DNA of 64,000 nucleotides from positions 5,268,001 through 5,332,000 of the forward strand of contig NZ_CP150254.1 of the NCBI RefSeq assembly GCF_037975445.1, in the 5' to 3' direction. Positions 52,954 through 62,889 of this stretch are shown here, one piece after another. The notes beneath the pieces were generated by a model that worked only from the letters and a program-made list of their open reading frames with translations, did no database searches and was not told where the DNA came from. The stretch's first letter is position 1; each line of letters opens with the position of its first letter. Both the position numbers and the translations under genes were made by a program. Origin of the DNA: Peribacillus sp. FSL P2-0133. GTDB lineage: Bacteria > Bacillota > Bacilli > Bacillales > DSM-1321.

Positions 52954-55359
52954 ATGTCTTTACTTCATTGGGCGGTGCTATCACCGTTTCTATTAGCAAT
53001 TATTGTACCAATATTATACAAACTATTTCGACAAATACATACAGGATGGTTTGTATTGATTTTACCGATTCTCCTTTTCACCTATTTTTCAAGGTTCATT
53101 TCCTTGACCAAACAAGGGGATATCATTATGGAAAACGCTACATGGATTCCTTCTCTCGGAATTCATGTTGATTTCTATATAGATGGACTAGGGCTTTTGT
53201 TCGCCTTGCTCATTACAGGTATAGGTTCACTCGTCGTTCTGTATTCAATTTTCTATTTATCCAAAGAGAAAGAAAAGCTGAACCAATTTTACGTCTTCCT
53301 TTTTCTTTTCATGGGAGCGATGCTTGGAGTCGTCCTATCCGATAATCTAATTGTCCTTTATTCATTTTGGGAATTCACGAGTTTATCATCTTTTCTATTG
53401 ATAGGATATTGGAATGAAAGGGAGCGTTCACGTTATGGGGCGCAGAAATCCCTGCTGATCACTGTGCTTGGAGGCTTAAGCTTGCTTGGCGGCATCATTC
53501 TCCTTTCCATTATGGGGAACACATTCAGTATTCGTGAATTGATTGCCCAAAGCGGGGAACTTATGGACCACTCGCTCTTCATTCCTACACTTTTGCTTGT
53601 GCTGCTTGGCGCGTTCACCAAATCCGCACAGTTCCCGTTCCATATCTGGCTTCCTGATGCGATGGAAGCCCCGACACCGGTCAGTGCTTACCTTCATTCC
53701 GCCACAATGGTCAAGGCCGGAATTTATTTGGTAGCCCGATTAAGCCCTGTTTTTGCCGAATCAGGATTATGGTTCTGGCTCGTTTCGATCGCCGGATTGA
53801 TCACCCTGTTCTGGGGCTCATTCTCTGCAATCAGGCAGACTGATTTAAAGGGGATTCTCGCTTTTTCCACCATCAGTCAGCTCGGATTGATCATGTCGCT
53901 TTTGGGACTTGGTGCGGCGGCCCTCCACTATGAATCTTTTGGGGAAAATATATACTTGGCAGCCACGGTTGCTGCAGTATTCCACTTGATTAATCATGCA
54001 ACCTTTAAAGGCAGCCTTTTCATGGTTGCAGGCATCATTGACCATGAAACCGGTACACGTGATATTAGAAAGCTTGGCGGATTGATGCAGCTGATGCCGA
54101 TCACTTTCACCGTCGCTGTCATAGGTGCTTTTTCAATGGCTGGACTTCCGCCCTTCAATGGTTTTTTGAGCAAGGAAATGTTCTTGGCCAGCATGGTGAA
54201 TGTATTGGAATTGAATATCTTCAATATGGAGACATGGGGGGTCCTTTTCCCTGTGGTGGCATGGGTAGCCAGTGTATTCACTTTTATATATAGCATGATC
54301 GTCGTGCTCAAACCCTTTACAGGCAAACTTCAGTTGCAACTATTGGACAAGAAGCCCCACGAGGCACCGGTCGGGATGCTGATATCACCGATCATCCTTG
54401 CTTCGTTGGTCATCGTTTTCGGTATTTTTCCAAACTTGCTATCTTCACGAATCATTGAACCTGCGGTAGCAAGCATACAGCCAAGCTTGACGGGTCCCGA
54501 TTTCCAGGTCCATATCGCCTTCTGGCATGGATTGAATACTGAAGTATGGATGACCGTCGGCATCATAGCATTTGGAATCCTTTTATACAAAACGCTTCCG
54601 AAGTGGCAGAAGATTACTCAGTGGATTCCTGAACGTATCTCCCTGAATGCTTTGTATGATAACGGGGTTAGAGGGCTCGAACGCTCAGCATCTTCCATCA
54701 TGAAATTTTTAATGACAGGTTATATTCGTACATATTTGCTTTCAATCTTCCTTTTCTTCATTCTTTCATTAGGGTTTACGCTCTATTGGAAGGATGCATT
54801 TAAATTGGATACAGGGAATTTTGCCCCGATCGGCCTATATGAATTGGTATTAGCAGCGATCATCGTGATTGGCTCGATCGCCATTCTGTTTGCAAGATCC
54901 CGTTTAACTTCCATTATCATCTTAGGAGCGGTCGGTTATGCGATTTCCTTATTTTTCGTTTTGCTGCGGGCACCGGATTTAGCCCTGACTCAACTAGTCA
55001 TCGAAACGATTTCGGTATCCCTGTTTTTGCTCTGTTTCTTCCACCTTCCGTTAATGGCAAGCAGAAAGGAAGAACGGATGACATTCAAGTTGAATAACGC
55101 CTTGATATCCATTGGTGTAGGAGTCATCGTGACATTGATTGCCTTATCGGCACATAGCAATAAACTATTTGGTTCCATATCAAATTACTATCTTGAAAAT
55201 GCTTATAAGGAAGCAGGCGGAAAAAACGTCGTAAATGTCATTCTCGTAGACTTCCGCGGACTTGATACGATGTTTGAAATCAGTGTCCTTTCCATCGCTG
55301 CGCTCGGAATATTCGCGATGATCAAATTGCGTTTGACGGGGGGAAAAGATAAATCATGA
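52954..55359 (+). CDS. mrpA: Na+/H+ antiporter subunit A
   Basis: Largest subunit of the Mrp (Sha) multisubunit cation/proton antiporter, homologous to complex I subunit NuoL. The 801-residue length equals B. subtilis MrpA. About 21 helices. Conserved proton-path residues include the Glu in YSFWEFTSLSSFLLIG and the Lys in TPVSAYLHSATMVKAGIYL; the C-terminal third is the MrpA-specific extension with RAPDLALTQLVIET. I start at ATG 52954 with AAGGGGGGAG upstream. First gene of a tightly packed seven-gene operon; mrpB overlaps by 4 bases. Confidence 0.97.
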   Translation: MSLLHWAVLSPFLLAIIVPILYKLFRQIHTGWFVLILPILLFTYFSRFISLTKQGDIIMENATWIPSLGIHVDFYIDGLGLLFALLITGIGSLVVLYSIFYLSKEKEKLNQFYVFLFLFMGAMLGVVLSDNLIVLYSFWEFTSLSSFLLIGYWNERERSRYGAQKSLLITVLGGLSLLGGIILLSIMGNTFSIRELIAQSGELMDHSLFIPTLLLVLLGAFTKSAQFPFHIWLPDAMEAPTPVSAYLHSATMVKAGIYLVARLSPVFAESGLWFWLVSIAGLITLFWGSFSAIRQTDLKGILAFSTISQLGLIMSLLGLGAAALHYESFGENIYLAATVAAVFHLINHATFKGSLFMVAGIIDHETGTRDIRKLGGLMQLMPITFTVAVIGAFSMAGLPPFNGFLSKEMFLASMVNVLELNIFNMETWGVLFPVVAWVASVFTFIYSMIVVLKPFTGKLQLQLLDKKPHEAPVGMLISPIILASLVIVFGIFPNLLSSRIIEPAVASIQPSLTGPDFQVHIAFWHGLNTEVWMTVGIIAFGILLYKTLPKWQKITQWIPERISLNALYDNGVRGLERSASSIMKFLMTGYIRTYLLSIFLFFILSLGFTLYWKDAFKLDTGNFAPIGLYELVLAAIIVIGSIAILFARSRLTSIIILGAVGYAISLFFVLLRAPDLALTQLVIETISVSLFLLCFFHLPLMASRKEERMTFKLNNALISIGVGVIVTLIALSAHSNKLFGSISNYYLENAYKEAGGKNVVNVILVDFRGLDTMFEISVLSIAALGIFAMIKLRLTGGKDKS

Positions 55360-55778
55360 AGCAAAATGACCTGATTCTACAAACGGTTACGAAAGTCGCC
55401 GCCTTTGTTATCCTGCTGTTCGCGGTTGCCATCTTTTTAGGCGGGCATTATTCGCCAGGAGGCGGGTTTGTCGGCGGGTTAATGACTTCAGCCGCCATAG
55501 TCCTGCTGTTGCTCGCTTTCGACATTAAGACCGTTACCGGCATCTTGCCGATTGACTATAAGTTAATGATCGGTTCAGGCTTGTTCATATCAAGCCTGAC
55601 CGTAGCCGGGGGGCTGGTGTTCGGGGTGCCCCTCATGACACATGTTTATCATTATGTTGATTTACCGCTTCTTGGGCACATCTCGCTTCATACCGCGGTA
55701 CTTTTTGATCTGGGTGTTTATCTTGTGGTTGTTGGTGTAACGATGACCATTATTCAAACGATAGGAGAGAGTGAATAA
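55356..55778 (+). CDS. mrpB: Na+/H+ antiporter subunit B
   Basis: MrpB/MnhB family, 140 residues, four helices. Signature [20 protein letters not shown] (about 29-48). It helps hold the Mrp complex and is needed for Na+ resistance in B. subtilis. The start overlaps mrpA (ATGA) and its stop overlaps the mrpC start by one base (TAATG). Confidence 0.96.
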   Translation: MKQNDLILQTVTKVAAFVILLFAVAIFLGGHYSPGGGFVGGLMTSAAIVLLLLAFDIKTVTGILPIDYKLMIGSGLFISSLTVAGGLVFGVPLMTHVYHYVDLPLLGHISLHTAVLFDLGVYLVVVGVTMTIIQTIGESE

Positions 55779-56119
55779 TGGAACTTTTAATGGCTATTGT
55801 CATTGGAATACTATTTATGTGTGCGACATATTTAATGCTTTCCAAAAGCATTTTAAGAATCATAATCGGTACTGGGCTGCTCAGTCACGGCGCCCACCTT
55901 TTGATTTTGACGATGGGCGGTTTGAAAGGCGGTTCCGTTCCATTGCTGAGTGATGAAGCAGCATCCTATGTCGATCCGCTTCCGCAAGCGCTTATCTTGA
56001 CGGCAATCGTCATCAGTTTCGGGGTCACATCATTTCTGCTGGTACTTGCATATCGGACCTACCAGGAACTCGGTACGGATGACATGGAAGAAATGAGAGG
56101 TACCGAAGCGAATGAATAA
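55778..56119 (+). CDS. mrpC: Na+/H+ antiporter subunit C
   Basis: NuoK homologue of 113 residues with three helices ([56 protein letters not shown]). Part of the Mrp antiporter core. Start and stop both overlap neighbours, by 1 and 8 bases. Confidence 0.96.
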   Translation: MELLMAIVIGILFMCATYLMLSKSILRIIIGTGLLSHGAHLLILTMGGLKGGSVPLLSDEAASYVDPLPQALILTAIVISFGVTSFLLVLAYRTYQELGTDDMEEMRGTEANE

Positions 56120-57593
56120 TCTTACTTTCATGCCTGTTTTATGGCCGCTTTTCACAGGCATCTTTCTCATTTTCTTTGCAAAAAAAATCAAGCTGCAAAG
56201 AGGGATATCCCTTTTTTCCTCTCTTATGGGAATTGCGATTTCCCTTTATTTGGTGTTTACGGTCCATACTCAAGGGATCTTGACTTTAGGTGTCGGCAGC
56301 TGGGATGCGCCATTCGGGATCGTGATCGTCGCAGACATGCTTTCTTCACTGCTCGTACTGACCACAAATATCATAGGATTGGCCATACTGCTTTACTCGT
56401 TTCACTCCATAGGGGAGGAACGTGAAAGACATTATTATTATCCTGTTTATCAATTTTTGCTGATTGGTGTAAACGGTGCCTTCCTTACGGGGGATCTTTT
56501 CAATCTATTTGTTTTCTTCGAAGTCATGCTGATGGCTTCCTACGTGCTGCTTGTACTGGGAGGGACGAAAATTCAGCTGAGGGAATCATTGAAGTATATC
56601 ATCGTCAATGTGCTTTCCTCTTCCTTTTTCGTCATCATGGTGGCGTACCTTTATTCAGTTCTAGGAACATTGAACATGGCGGACATCAGCCAGAGGATAG
56701 CGGAGGTCAACCAGCCTGGAATCGTCTCGGTGATAGCAATTGGCTTTTTGATCGTATTCGGTTTGAAGGGAGCCATTTTCCCGCTCTTCCAATGGCTGCC
56801 TGGGTCTTATTATGCTCCACCCATTCCCGTGATGGCCCTATTCGGTGCATTGCTGACAAAGGTCGGGATCTACTCTATTTTCAGGACCTATACACTCATG
56901 TTTTATCATGACCAGGATTTCACCCATACTTTCCTTGCGATACTTGCCATCTTGACCATCATCATCGGTGTCATTGGTGCGATAGCCTATTGGGATGTAA
57001 AAAAAATCATCATTTACAATATCATCATCGCCGTCGGAGTTATCCTGTTCGGCATCTCCGTCATGAATGAACAGGCCTTATCAGGCTCCATTCTGTATAT
57101 CATTCATGACATGCTGATCAAGGCTGCACTCTTCCTGCTTGTTGGCATTATGATCAAAATCAGCGGATCGGATGATTTACGGGACATGGGCGGCTTGATC
57201 AAGCAATACCCGGCCGTTGCATGGACCTTCTTCATAGCTGCCATATCATTGGCGGGTATACCGCCGTTCAGCGGTTTTGCCGGCAAGCTCCTGATTCTTC
57301 AGGGAGCTGCCGAAAAAGGGGCCTACTTTGGAATGGCCATTGTCTTACTTTCAAGTTTGATGGTCCTATATTCCGTCATGAAAATATTCATGAATGGCTT
57401 TTGGGGAACTCCGAAAGCTGATTATGCCTTAACTAATGAAACGGTTAATAAAATGCTGGTCCCTGCCGTCCTACTTGTTATCATTTCCGTTTTATTCGGA
57501 GTGGGAACTGAATCGATTTACCCATTCATTACACAAGCAGTGGATTCATTAATGAATCCCGAAATCTATAACAAAGCGGTTTTAAAGGAGTAG
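56112..57593 (+). CDS. mrpD: Na+/H+ antiporter subunit D
   Basis: NuoM/NuoN-like subunit, 493 residues and about 14 helices. Key residues: the Glu in [16 protein letters not shown] and the Lys in [20 protein letters not shown], then [12 protein letters not shown], and [14 protein letters not shown]. Together with MrpA it forms the proton-pumping part. It overlaps mrpC by 8 bases. Confidence 0.97.
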   Translation: MNNLTFMPVLWPLFTGIFLIFFAKKIKLQRGISLFSSLMGIAISLYLVFTVHTQGILTLGVGSWDAPFGIVIVADMLSSLLVLTTNIIGLAILLYSFHSIGEERERHYYYPVYQFLLIGVNGAFLTGDLFNLFVFFEVMLMASYVLLVLGGTKIQLRESLKYIIVNVLSSSFFVIMVAYLYSVLGTLNMADISQRIAEVNQPGIVSVIAIGFLIVFGLKGAIFPLFQWLPGSYYAPPIPVMALFGALLTKVGIYSIFRTYTLMFYHDQDFTHTFLAILAILTIIIGVIGAIAYWDVKKIIIYNIIIAVGVILFGISVMNEQALSGSILYIIHDMLIKAALFLLVGIMIKISGSDDLRDMGGLIKQYPAVAWTFFIAAISLAGIPPFSGFAGKLLILQGAAEKGAYFGMAIVLLSSLMVLYSVMKIFMNGFWGTPKADYALTNETVNKMLVPAVLLVIISVLFGVGTESIYPFITQAVDSLMNPEIYNKAVLKE

Positions 57594-57599
57594 TGCCTG

Positions 57600-58076
57600 A
57601 TGTCATTCCAAATTTTACTGAATGTGTTCCTTGCGGTTATCTGGATGTTTTTGAAAAATGAGTTTAACGGGAGCACTTTTATCATCGGATATATGTTGGG
57701 GCTCGGCATCATGTTCGTCTTCCGTCATTTTTTCAATGAACGTTTTTACTTGAAAAGGGTGAATGCCGTCGTTCTATTGCTGCTCATATTCGCAAGGGAA
57801 CTCATACTTTCTAACATTAGCGTCCTTAAGGCCGTGCTTAAACCGAGCCTGGATATAAGACCTGGCATATTCGCATTTGAAACCGTGCTGACCAAGGATT
57901 GGGAAATTACGATACTATCGAATTTAATTACGTTGACACCAGGAACACTTGTCGTTGAAGTATCGGAAGATAATCGGATTCTTTATATCCATGCGATGGA
58001 TATTGCCGACAAAGATGAGGCTGTGGACAGCATTAAAAATACATTTGAAAAAGCGATTATGGAGGTGAGCAAATAA
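57600..58076 (+). CDS. mrpE: Na+/H+ antiporter subunit E
   Basis: MnhE/MrpE family, 158 residues: three membrane segments, then a cytosolic domain with LITLTPGTLVVEVSEDNRIL. Required for full Mrp activity. TTAAAGGAG lies before the start; it overlaps mrpF by one base (TAATG). Confidence 0.96.
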   Translation: MSFQILLNVFLAVIWMFLKNEFNGSTFIIGYMLGLGIMFVFRHFFNERFYLKRVNAVVLLLLIFARELILSNISVLKAVLKPSLDIRPGIFAFETVLTKDWEITILSNLITLTPGTLVVEVSEDNRILYIHAMDIADKDEAVDSIKNTFEKAIMEVSK

Positions 58077-58360
58077 TGTTCGATTTAATGCTTAAAATCG
58101 CGCTGCTCGGTGTTTCGCTTTCCATGGTTGGATTCTTATACCGTTTAATCAAAGGGCCTTCCGTACCGGATCGGGTCGTCGCACTCGATGCGATGGGAAT
58201 CAATCTTATCGCAATCGTTGCACTTGCCTCCATTGTCATGGATACAAGTGCATATCTGGAAGCCATTCTTCTGCTCGGAATCCTATCATTCATCGGAACG
58301 GTCGCTTTCGCCAAATTCCTTGAGAGAGGGGAGATTATCGAAGATGACCGCAATCGTTGA
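58076..58360 (+). CDS. mrpF: Na+/H+ antiporter subunit F
   Basis: MnhF family, 94 residues, three helices, with the signature LIKGPSVPDRVVALDAMG. In B. subtilis MrpF also takes part in cholate and Na+ efflux. Overlaps both neighbours (1 base with mrpE, 17 with mrpG). Confidence 0.96.
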   Translation: MFDLMLKIALLGVSLSMVGFLYRLIKGPSVPDRVVALDAMGINLIAIVALASIVMDTSAYLEAILLLGILSFIGTVAFAKFLERGEIIEDDRNR

Positions 58361-58682
58361 AATCCTATCGGCCCTATTCATTTTAATGGGAGTCTTTCTC
58401 TTTTTAGTCTCGGCATTCGGTATCATCCGGCTGCCCGACGTCTATACAAGAAATCACGCTGCCTCAAAATGCTCGACACTTGGGATCATGTTCATCCTGA
58501 TCGGCACCTTGTTATATTTTTACTATAAACATAGCCATTTCGATTTCCGGGTCGTGCTCGCGATCATCTTTATCTTCATGACCGGCCCTGTAGCCGGGCA
58601 TTTAATCAATCGCTCGGCATATCATTCTGGCGTGAAGATGTGGGATCGGAGTGTCCAGGATGATTTAAAGAAAACCCGTTGA
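58344..58682 (+). CDS. mrpG: Na+/H+ antiporter subunit G
   Basis: MnhG family, 112 residues, three helices: LFILMGVFLFLVSAFGIIRL, DVYTRNHAASKCSTLGIMFI, and an end with TGPVAGHLINRSAYHSG. I take the ATG at 58344, 17 bases inside mrpF, with GAGAGGGGAG upstream; this gives the family length. It is the last gene before a strong terminator. Confidence 0.95.
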   Translation: MTAIVEILSALFILMGVFLFLVSAFGIIRLPDVYTRNHAASKCSTLGIMFILIGTLLYFYYKHSHFDFRVVLAIIFIFMTGPVAGHLINRSAYHSGVKMWDRSVQDDLKKTR

Positions 58683-58695
58683 TTCCTGCCATTGC

Positions 58696-58730
58696 AAAAG
58701 AGCTGCCCTGATTACAGGAGCAGCTCTTTT
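58696..58730. terminator. Bidirectional terminator after the mrp operon
   Basis: AAAAGAGCTGC (58696-58706) and GCAGCTCTTTT (58720-58730) are exact complements; it also closes the convergent MOSC gene. Confidence 0.85.
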
Positions 58731-58735
58731 CTGTC

Positions 58736-59455
58736 TCAATCCTTTAAAAATACCTGGTCGCCCACTCTGATTTCACCTGTTTTGATGACCGAGGCATATA
58801 CGCCAAAATGATTATTCCTTTCCTTGACGACAGTTTTCAGGAGAGTTGGATCTCTCTGGGAATCGCTTGGATCGACCGTTATGATCATACAACGCTCACA
58901 ATACCTTTTGATCTCCAATTCCACTTCATTTCCGATTAGAATCCTTTTTCCGAACCATTGCTCTTCTAAAAAGGGTGTTTTGTTCACTAAAGATAGCACC
59001 AAATTTTGCCTGAATCTCCTGCCATCGAGTTCTTTTCCCCAAAGCTTTGTCAATTCGCCAATCGAGGCATCACTGACAAGCAGGATGTTTTCTTCTTCAA
59101 TCGCCCCCAATGGGATATGTCCAGGCGGATAAACAATGGTGGTAGCCTCCTGGTTTAATAACCGCTCCATTTCCTCATGAAAGGCTTCCCCTCCCCATGT
59201 CAGCACCTGTCCTGTTGGGGTCTTCACCTTGATTTCCGGATATTGGTCAAGGGTTTCCTCACCAGAAAAAGCAGCTTGATAACGGACCATTTCCGGGACT
59301 TGGGTTATCGTAAGGAATTTCCCATTTTTATCTTTAAAAGCATGACTGCGATCTCCATATAGTCCATAATCCATCACCCTCGTTTTCTGTACCTGTTCAC
59401 CAGTGAATGATTTTACAGGATGACGAGTGATTTCTTGTATATGTCCAACCAGCAT
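58736..59455 (-). CDS. MOSC-domain protein
   Basis: A 239-residue protein with the MOSC N-terminal beta-barrel (about 1-115: GHIQEITRHPVKSFTGEQVQ, DYGLYGDRSHAF) and a C-terminal MOSC domain (about 125-239) with the sulfur-carrying Cys motif KRYCERCMIITVDPSD. These proteins bind molybdenum cofactor and relate to mARC amidoxime reductases and YiiM/YcbX. No molybdenum genes are nearby, so the role is open. The ATG at 59455 has AAAGAGG seven bases upstream. Confidence 0.88.
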   Translation of the reverse strand: MLVGHIQEITRHPVKSFTGEQVQKTRVMDYGLYGDRSHAFKDKNGKFLTITQVPEMVRYQAAFSGEETLDQYPEIKVKTPTGQVLTWGGEAFHEEMERLLNQEATTIVYPPGHIPLGAIEEENILLVSDASIGELTKLWGKELDGRRFRQNLVLSLVNKTPFLEEQWFGKRILIGNEVELEIKRYCERCMIITVDPSDSQRDPTLLKTVVKERNNHFGVYASVIKTGEIRVGDQVFLKD

Positions 59456-59553
59456 AAAAATACCTCTTTTCATACAATAATCTTTTGCCATATTATACTT
59501 AAACCGGACATTGTAGAATCATTACACCACTTTATTACGATTGTTCTTTTGAT

Positions 59554-59952
59554 TCACTTTGGCTTTGGTAAGTCGATAACGGCCAATGTACAGCGTGAAA
59601 CGCAGATAAGATGATCCTCTTCATCATGGATTTTCACATCCCATACCATCGTCGTCCTCCCGCGATGGATGATGTTCCCTTCTGCGGTAACAAAACCGGA
59701 ACGGACGCCCCTTACATGATTGGCATTGATTTCAAGGCCGACGACAGCTTGTTTTGTACTATCCACCAGCTGCATGCCGCCAAAACTTGCAACAGATTCC
59801 GCAAGGGCAACAGAAGCTCCCCCATGCAATAAACCATACGGCTGCCTAGTTCGTTCATCCACAGGCATCGTCGCAATGACTTTCCCATCACCGACTTCTT
59901 TCATTTCTATCCCAAGCGTGCCTATCAATGACTTTTCAATATTTCTCTCCAT
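59554..59952 (-). CDS. yuxO: Hotdog-fold thioesterase YuxO
   Basis: PaaI-type acyl-CoA thioesterase, 132 residues. The hotdog core has RQPYGLLHGGASVALAESV (HGG motif with following Glu/Ser) and VVGLEINANHVRGVRSGFVT. It matches B. subtilis YuxO, which sits beside the comA and mrp region there. The role may be 1,4-dihydroxy-2-naphthoyl-CoA hydrolysis in menaquinone synthesis, as proposed for relatives. I start at ATG 59952, with AGGGGTAA four bases upstream. Confidence 0.9.
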   Translation of the reverse strand: MERNIEKSLIGTLGIEMKEVGDGKVIATMPVDERTRQPYGLLHGGASVALAESVASFGGMQLVDSTKQAVVGLEINANHVRGVRSGFVTAEGNIIHRGRTTMVWDVKIHDEEDHLICVSRCTLAVIDLPKPK

Positions 59953-60035
59953 CCCATTACCCCTAACTCTCATGTTTTTTTCTTACCATGTACATTAAAA
60001 AAATGAATCACTATTCATATCAGTATACAAAAAAA

Positions 60036-60062
60036 GGATGACCCAAGTCTATTAAGTCATCC
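60036..60062 (-). terminator. Terminator of the ribA-ribD operon
   Basis: GGATGAC and GTCATCC arms, with seven T residues on the minus strand, 20 bases after the last gene. Confidence 0.8.
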
Positions 60063-60081
60063 GTCAATAATATGAATTGTA

Positions 60082-60645
60082 TTATTTGGAGAGGATTTCT
60101 TTTAATTCAAGCCAGCTTGTCAGCCTTGGAATATCCAATTCCCTGTTATAGGAGTTATCAATTGCATACACTTTCGTTGGAATATCCAATAAAGTTTCCA
60201 GCACTGCCGGTTTATCATCAAAATAATAATCCAATTCCAATTTGCGGATCGTATCAATTTTTTCATGATCCTTCATACCGCAGTAAAAATGGTCATCCTT
60301 AACCGGAAAGCCGTTTTCAATCAGCCATTTTTTCGTCCGTTCACCATGCTCCGCTTTTCTGGCGGTGATGTAATAGATTTCATGACCATCGCGTTCAAGC
60401 TCCTGCAGCGTTTCCACTGCGCCCTCGAAGGCTGGACAGGATGAATAATACACTTCCTCGGCAAGGCTGTTCCACATCTTGCCCCCAGCCTCTTTATCAA
60501 GCCCGAAAGCTTCATGGATCTCCAACGTCTTTAAAGCTCTGAATTTCGTTATCTCTATGTTCGTATTAAGCTTTTCATTATAAAGATGAAACGCGAACTC
60601 CCTCAAGTTAATAAGGGTATCGTCAATATCAAAACCGAATTTCAT
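60082..60645 (-). CDS. HAD-family nucleotidase/phosphatase (YqfW-like)
   Basis: Phosphatase of the 5'(3')-deoxyribonucleotidase-like HAD subfamily (B. subtilis YqfW type), 187 residues. HAD motifs: FGFDIDDTL (nucleophile and acid Asp), YYITARKAEHG (motif II Thr), and DYYFDDKPAVLE (motif IV). I start at MKFGFD (60645) because GGAG is eight bases upstream. Fourth gene of the ribA operon, 15 bases after the monooxygenase. It could remove the phosphate from the RibD product, as other HAD enzymes do in riboflavin synthesis, but that is inferred from position only. Confidence 0.85.
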   Translation of the reverse strand: MKFGFDIDDTLINLREFAFHLYNEKLNTNIEITKFRALKTLEIHEAFGLDKEAGGKMWNSLAEEVYYSSCPAFEGAVETLQELERDGHEIYYITARKAEHGERTKKWLIENGFPVKDDHFYCGMKDHEKIDTIRKLELDYYFDDKPAVLETLLDIPTKVYAIDNSYNRELDIPRLTSWLELKEILSK

Positions 60646-60660
60646 ATCCTTCACTCCCAT

Positions 60661-61758
60661 TTAAACATAAGCGGCGGCAAACTGTGATGCGAAGGAAACT
60701 TCCTTGTCCACCTGAATGGCCTGTAATCTTTCAATTTCGGCTTTTCTTTTTGGCTCAGCCATTTTTAGCCCCAGGAAACCAGTATCCCCCTGCAGGATGC
60801 ATCCAGAAATAAGCTCGGCTAATATATCGGCATCCTTCATGGCACAATTGAGTCCGAACGCACCTGTAGGTGTCATCGTATGGGCTGCATCACCTAATAA
60901 AGCAACGCCATCCTTTGTCCATGTTTCACAATAGCTGCTGTAAACATCCAATAAAATGAAGTCATGCCAAGAGCGGATATTTTCACTCACAACCTTTTTT
61001 AATTCAGGAAAGGATAAAAGCAAATCTTCAATGAACGGATCAAAATGCTGTTTTCGCAAATGGGGAAACGAACCATGTTCTATATTCCAGCCAATTTGGA
61101 TGAAACCTCCAGCCTGAGTGAAGAGGGCAACCTGTGAGCCATTGACCAATGCCATCTTGATCGAAGGCTTCCATCCCTCTGGAGCTGGAATTTTTGCCCA
61201 CAGTAAATCATAACCATGATTTTTAATCTCCACTGGAATTCCCGCTTTTTTTCGAACGATGGAAAATCTGCCGTCCGCTCCGATTATCAATGAACTTTGC
61301 ACTTCCAGGTCATTTCCGCCATTTCGAGCCTTGACACCCGTAAAACGGCCCATTTCATTTTGTATCAAGTCCGTAACCCTCGTATTCATCATCAATTGAA
61401 AAGAGTCCAGCTTTTCAGCTTCATTCAATATAGCTGTAAGCAGATGATTTTGAGGGACATGTATCCCAACATGATCGACAGGCCAATCAGGGAAAATCCT
61501 TTTGAATAATTGGCCGTCATTCCAATATTCAATTTGTTCCATCCTAAGCAAGCCTAGTCTTTCCACACTCTCGAATAAACCGTGCTTTTTAAGAATGCCC
61601 TCTCCTTCATCGTTCAAGAACTCGCCCCTGAACTCCCTTGAAACTTCAGAATGCCTCTCAAGCAATACGACTGAAATGTCCTGCTTGGCCAATAGGTAGG
61701 CCAGCAGGGCTCCTCCAGGTCCTGAACCTACTATGCATACATCTGATTTAACCAACAT
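60661..61758 (-). CDS. FAD-dependent monooxygenase (PHBH/UbiH fold)
   Basis: Class A flavin hydroxylase of 365 residues. FAD-binding motifs are clear: SDVCIVGSGPGGALLAYLLA (GxGxxG at residues about 10-15), LIIGADGRFSIVRKKAGI (DG motif, about 178-195) and VALLGDAAHTMTPTGAFGLN (GD motif, about 277-296). The substrate is unknown. GAAGAGG precedes the ATG; it lies 23 bases after ribD and 15 before the HAD gene. Its place in a flavin-precursor operon suggests that it oxidises a pyrimidine or pteridine-like compound, or simply uses the flavin made; both are guesses. Confidence 0.9.
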   Translation of the reverse strand: MLVKSDVCIVGSGPGGALLAYLLAKQDISVVLLERHSEVSREFRGEFLNDEGEGILKKHGLFESVERLGLLRMEQIEYWNDGQLFKRIFPDWPVDHVGIHVPQNHLLTAILNEAEKLDSFQLMMNTRVTDLIQNEMGRFTGVKARNGGNDLEVQSSLIIGADGRFSIVRKKAGIPVEIKNHGYDLLWAKIPAPEGWKPSIKMALVNGSQVALFTQAGGFIQIGWNIEHGSFPHLRKQHFDPFIEDLLLSFPELKKVVSENIRSWHDFILLDVYSSYCETWTKDGVALLGDAAHTMTPTGAFGLNCAMKDADILAELISGCILQGDTGFLGLKMAEPKRKAEIERLQAIQVDKEVSFASQFAAAYV

Positions 61759-61781
61759 GCCTCTTCACCTGTTGTCTATTT

Positions 61782-62876
61782 TTATTTAGGATAAGCCGTG
61801 ATGCGTATGTCCTCACCAAATGTTTCCACGCCAGAGAAGAAAACATCCATCGCTTCATCCATCGTATCAACATTCATTCCAGTATACGGTGTTAGTGAGT
61901 TTCTTCCGCCCAATAGTTTAGGAGCTATATAAATCAAGTACTTATCGATGAGCCCTTCCCTAAGGAAAGAGGCATTCACTTCGCTTCCGCCTTCCAGCAA
62001 GACATCCGTAATCCCTTTTTTATATAGTTCTTCCATCAAAACCCTTAGATTCAGTCCAGTCTCGTTTTTAGGGACGAAAATGAATTCGATCCCTTTTTCA
62101 CGTAAAATGTCCATTTTATCCGCGGATGCATTTTCATGCGTTACGATCAAGGTTTTCGCATCTGATACTTGTACAACATTGGCATCCAAGGGAACACGTA
62201 ATTCACTGTCTAAAATGATCCGGATCGGATTTTTCCCTCCGCCTTCCGGAAGTCTGGTCGTCAGTGATGGATCATCGGCCAATACAGTCCCGATACCAAC
62301 AAGAATGGCATCCACCTCATCACGCAGCAAATGAACAGAATGACGTGATTGTTCCCCTGTTATCCATTTTGAATGGCCTGTGTGGGTTGCAAGTTTTCCA
62401 TCGAGCGTCATCGCATACTTCGATATGACAAAGGGCCGATTCGTCAGCATATTGTGAATGAAACGCTCATTCAGCCTTTGAGCTTCCTTTTCCAGGATGC
62501 CAACTTCCACTTCAATGCCCGCATCCTTGATGATCGATATCCCTCTGCCGGCTACTTCCGGATTCGGATCTTGAGTAGCCACCACAACTCGCCGCACACC
62601 TGATTCTTTCACCAAATTTGCACAAGGGGGTGTCTTTCCATAATGCGAACAAGGCTCAAGAGTCACATATAGCGTTGCACCTTCTGCATACTCACCCGCC
62701 ATTTTGAATGCATGTACTTCCGCATGCGGTTCACCGGCTTTACGGTGGATCCCTGTCCCGGCTATCACACCGTCTTTGACTATGACTGCACCGACCACTG
62801 GATTCGGATTCGTCTTTCCTTTTGCACTGGCCGCCAAATCCAGTGCCAGCTTCATGTAATATTGATCATCATTCAT
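61782..62876 (-). CDS. ribD: Bifunctional riboflavin deaminase/reductase RibD
   Basis: Carries out the second and third steps of riboflavin synthesis on the GTP cyclohydrolase II product. The 364 residues hold an N-terminal zinc deaminase (about 1-145: HAEVHAFKMAG with His and Glu, PCSHYGKTPPCANL with both Cys) and a C-terminal NADPH reductase (about 146-364: MTLDGKLATHTGHSKWITGE, ADDPSLTTRLPEG, LLEGGSEVNASFL). Both halves look complete. ATG at 62876 with AAGGAGAG seven bases upstream. It follows ribA by 13 bases. ribE and ribH are absent, so this is not the usual ribDEAH operon. Confidence 0.95.
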   Translation of the reverse strand: MNDDQYYMKLALDLAASAKGKTNPNPVVGAVIVKDGVIAGTGIHRKAGEPHAEVHAFKMAGEYAEGATLYVTLEPCSHYGKTPPCANLVKESGVRRVVVATQDPNPEVAGRGISIIKDAGIEVEVGILEKEAQRLNERFIHNMLTNRPFVISKYAMTLDGKLATHTGHSKWITGEQSRHSVHLLRDEVDAILVGIGTVLADDPSLTTRLPEGGGKNPIRIILDSELRVPLDANVVQVSDAKTLIVTHENASADKMDILREKGIEFIFVPKNETGLNLRVLMEELYKKGITDVLLEGGSEVNASFLREGLIDKYLIYIAPKLLGGRNSLTPYTGMNVDTMDEAMDVFFSGVETFGEDIRITAYPK

Positions 62877-62889
62877 ACTATAGCTCTCC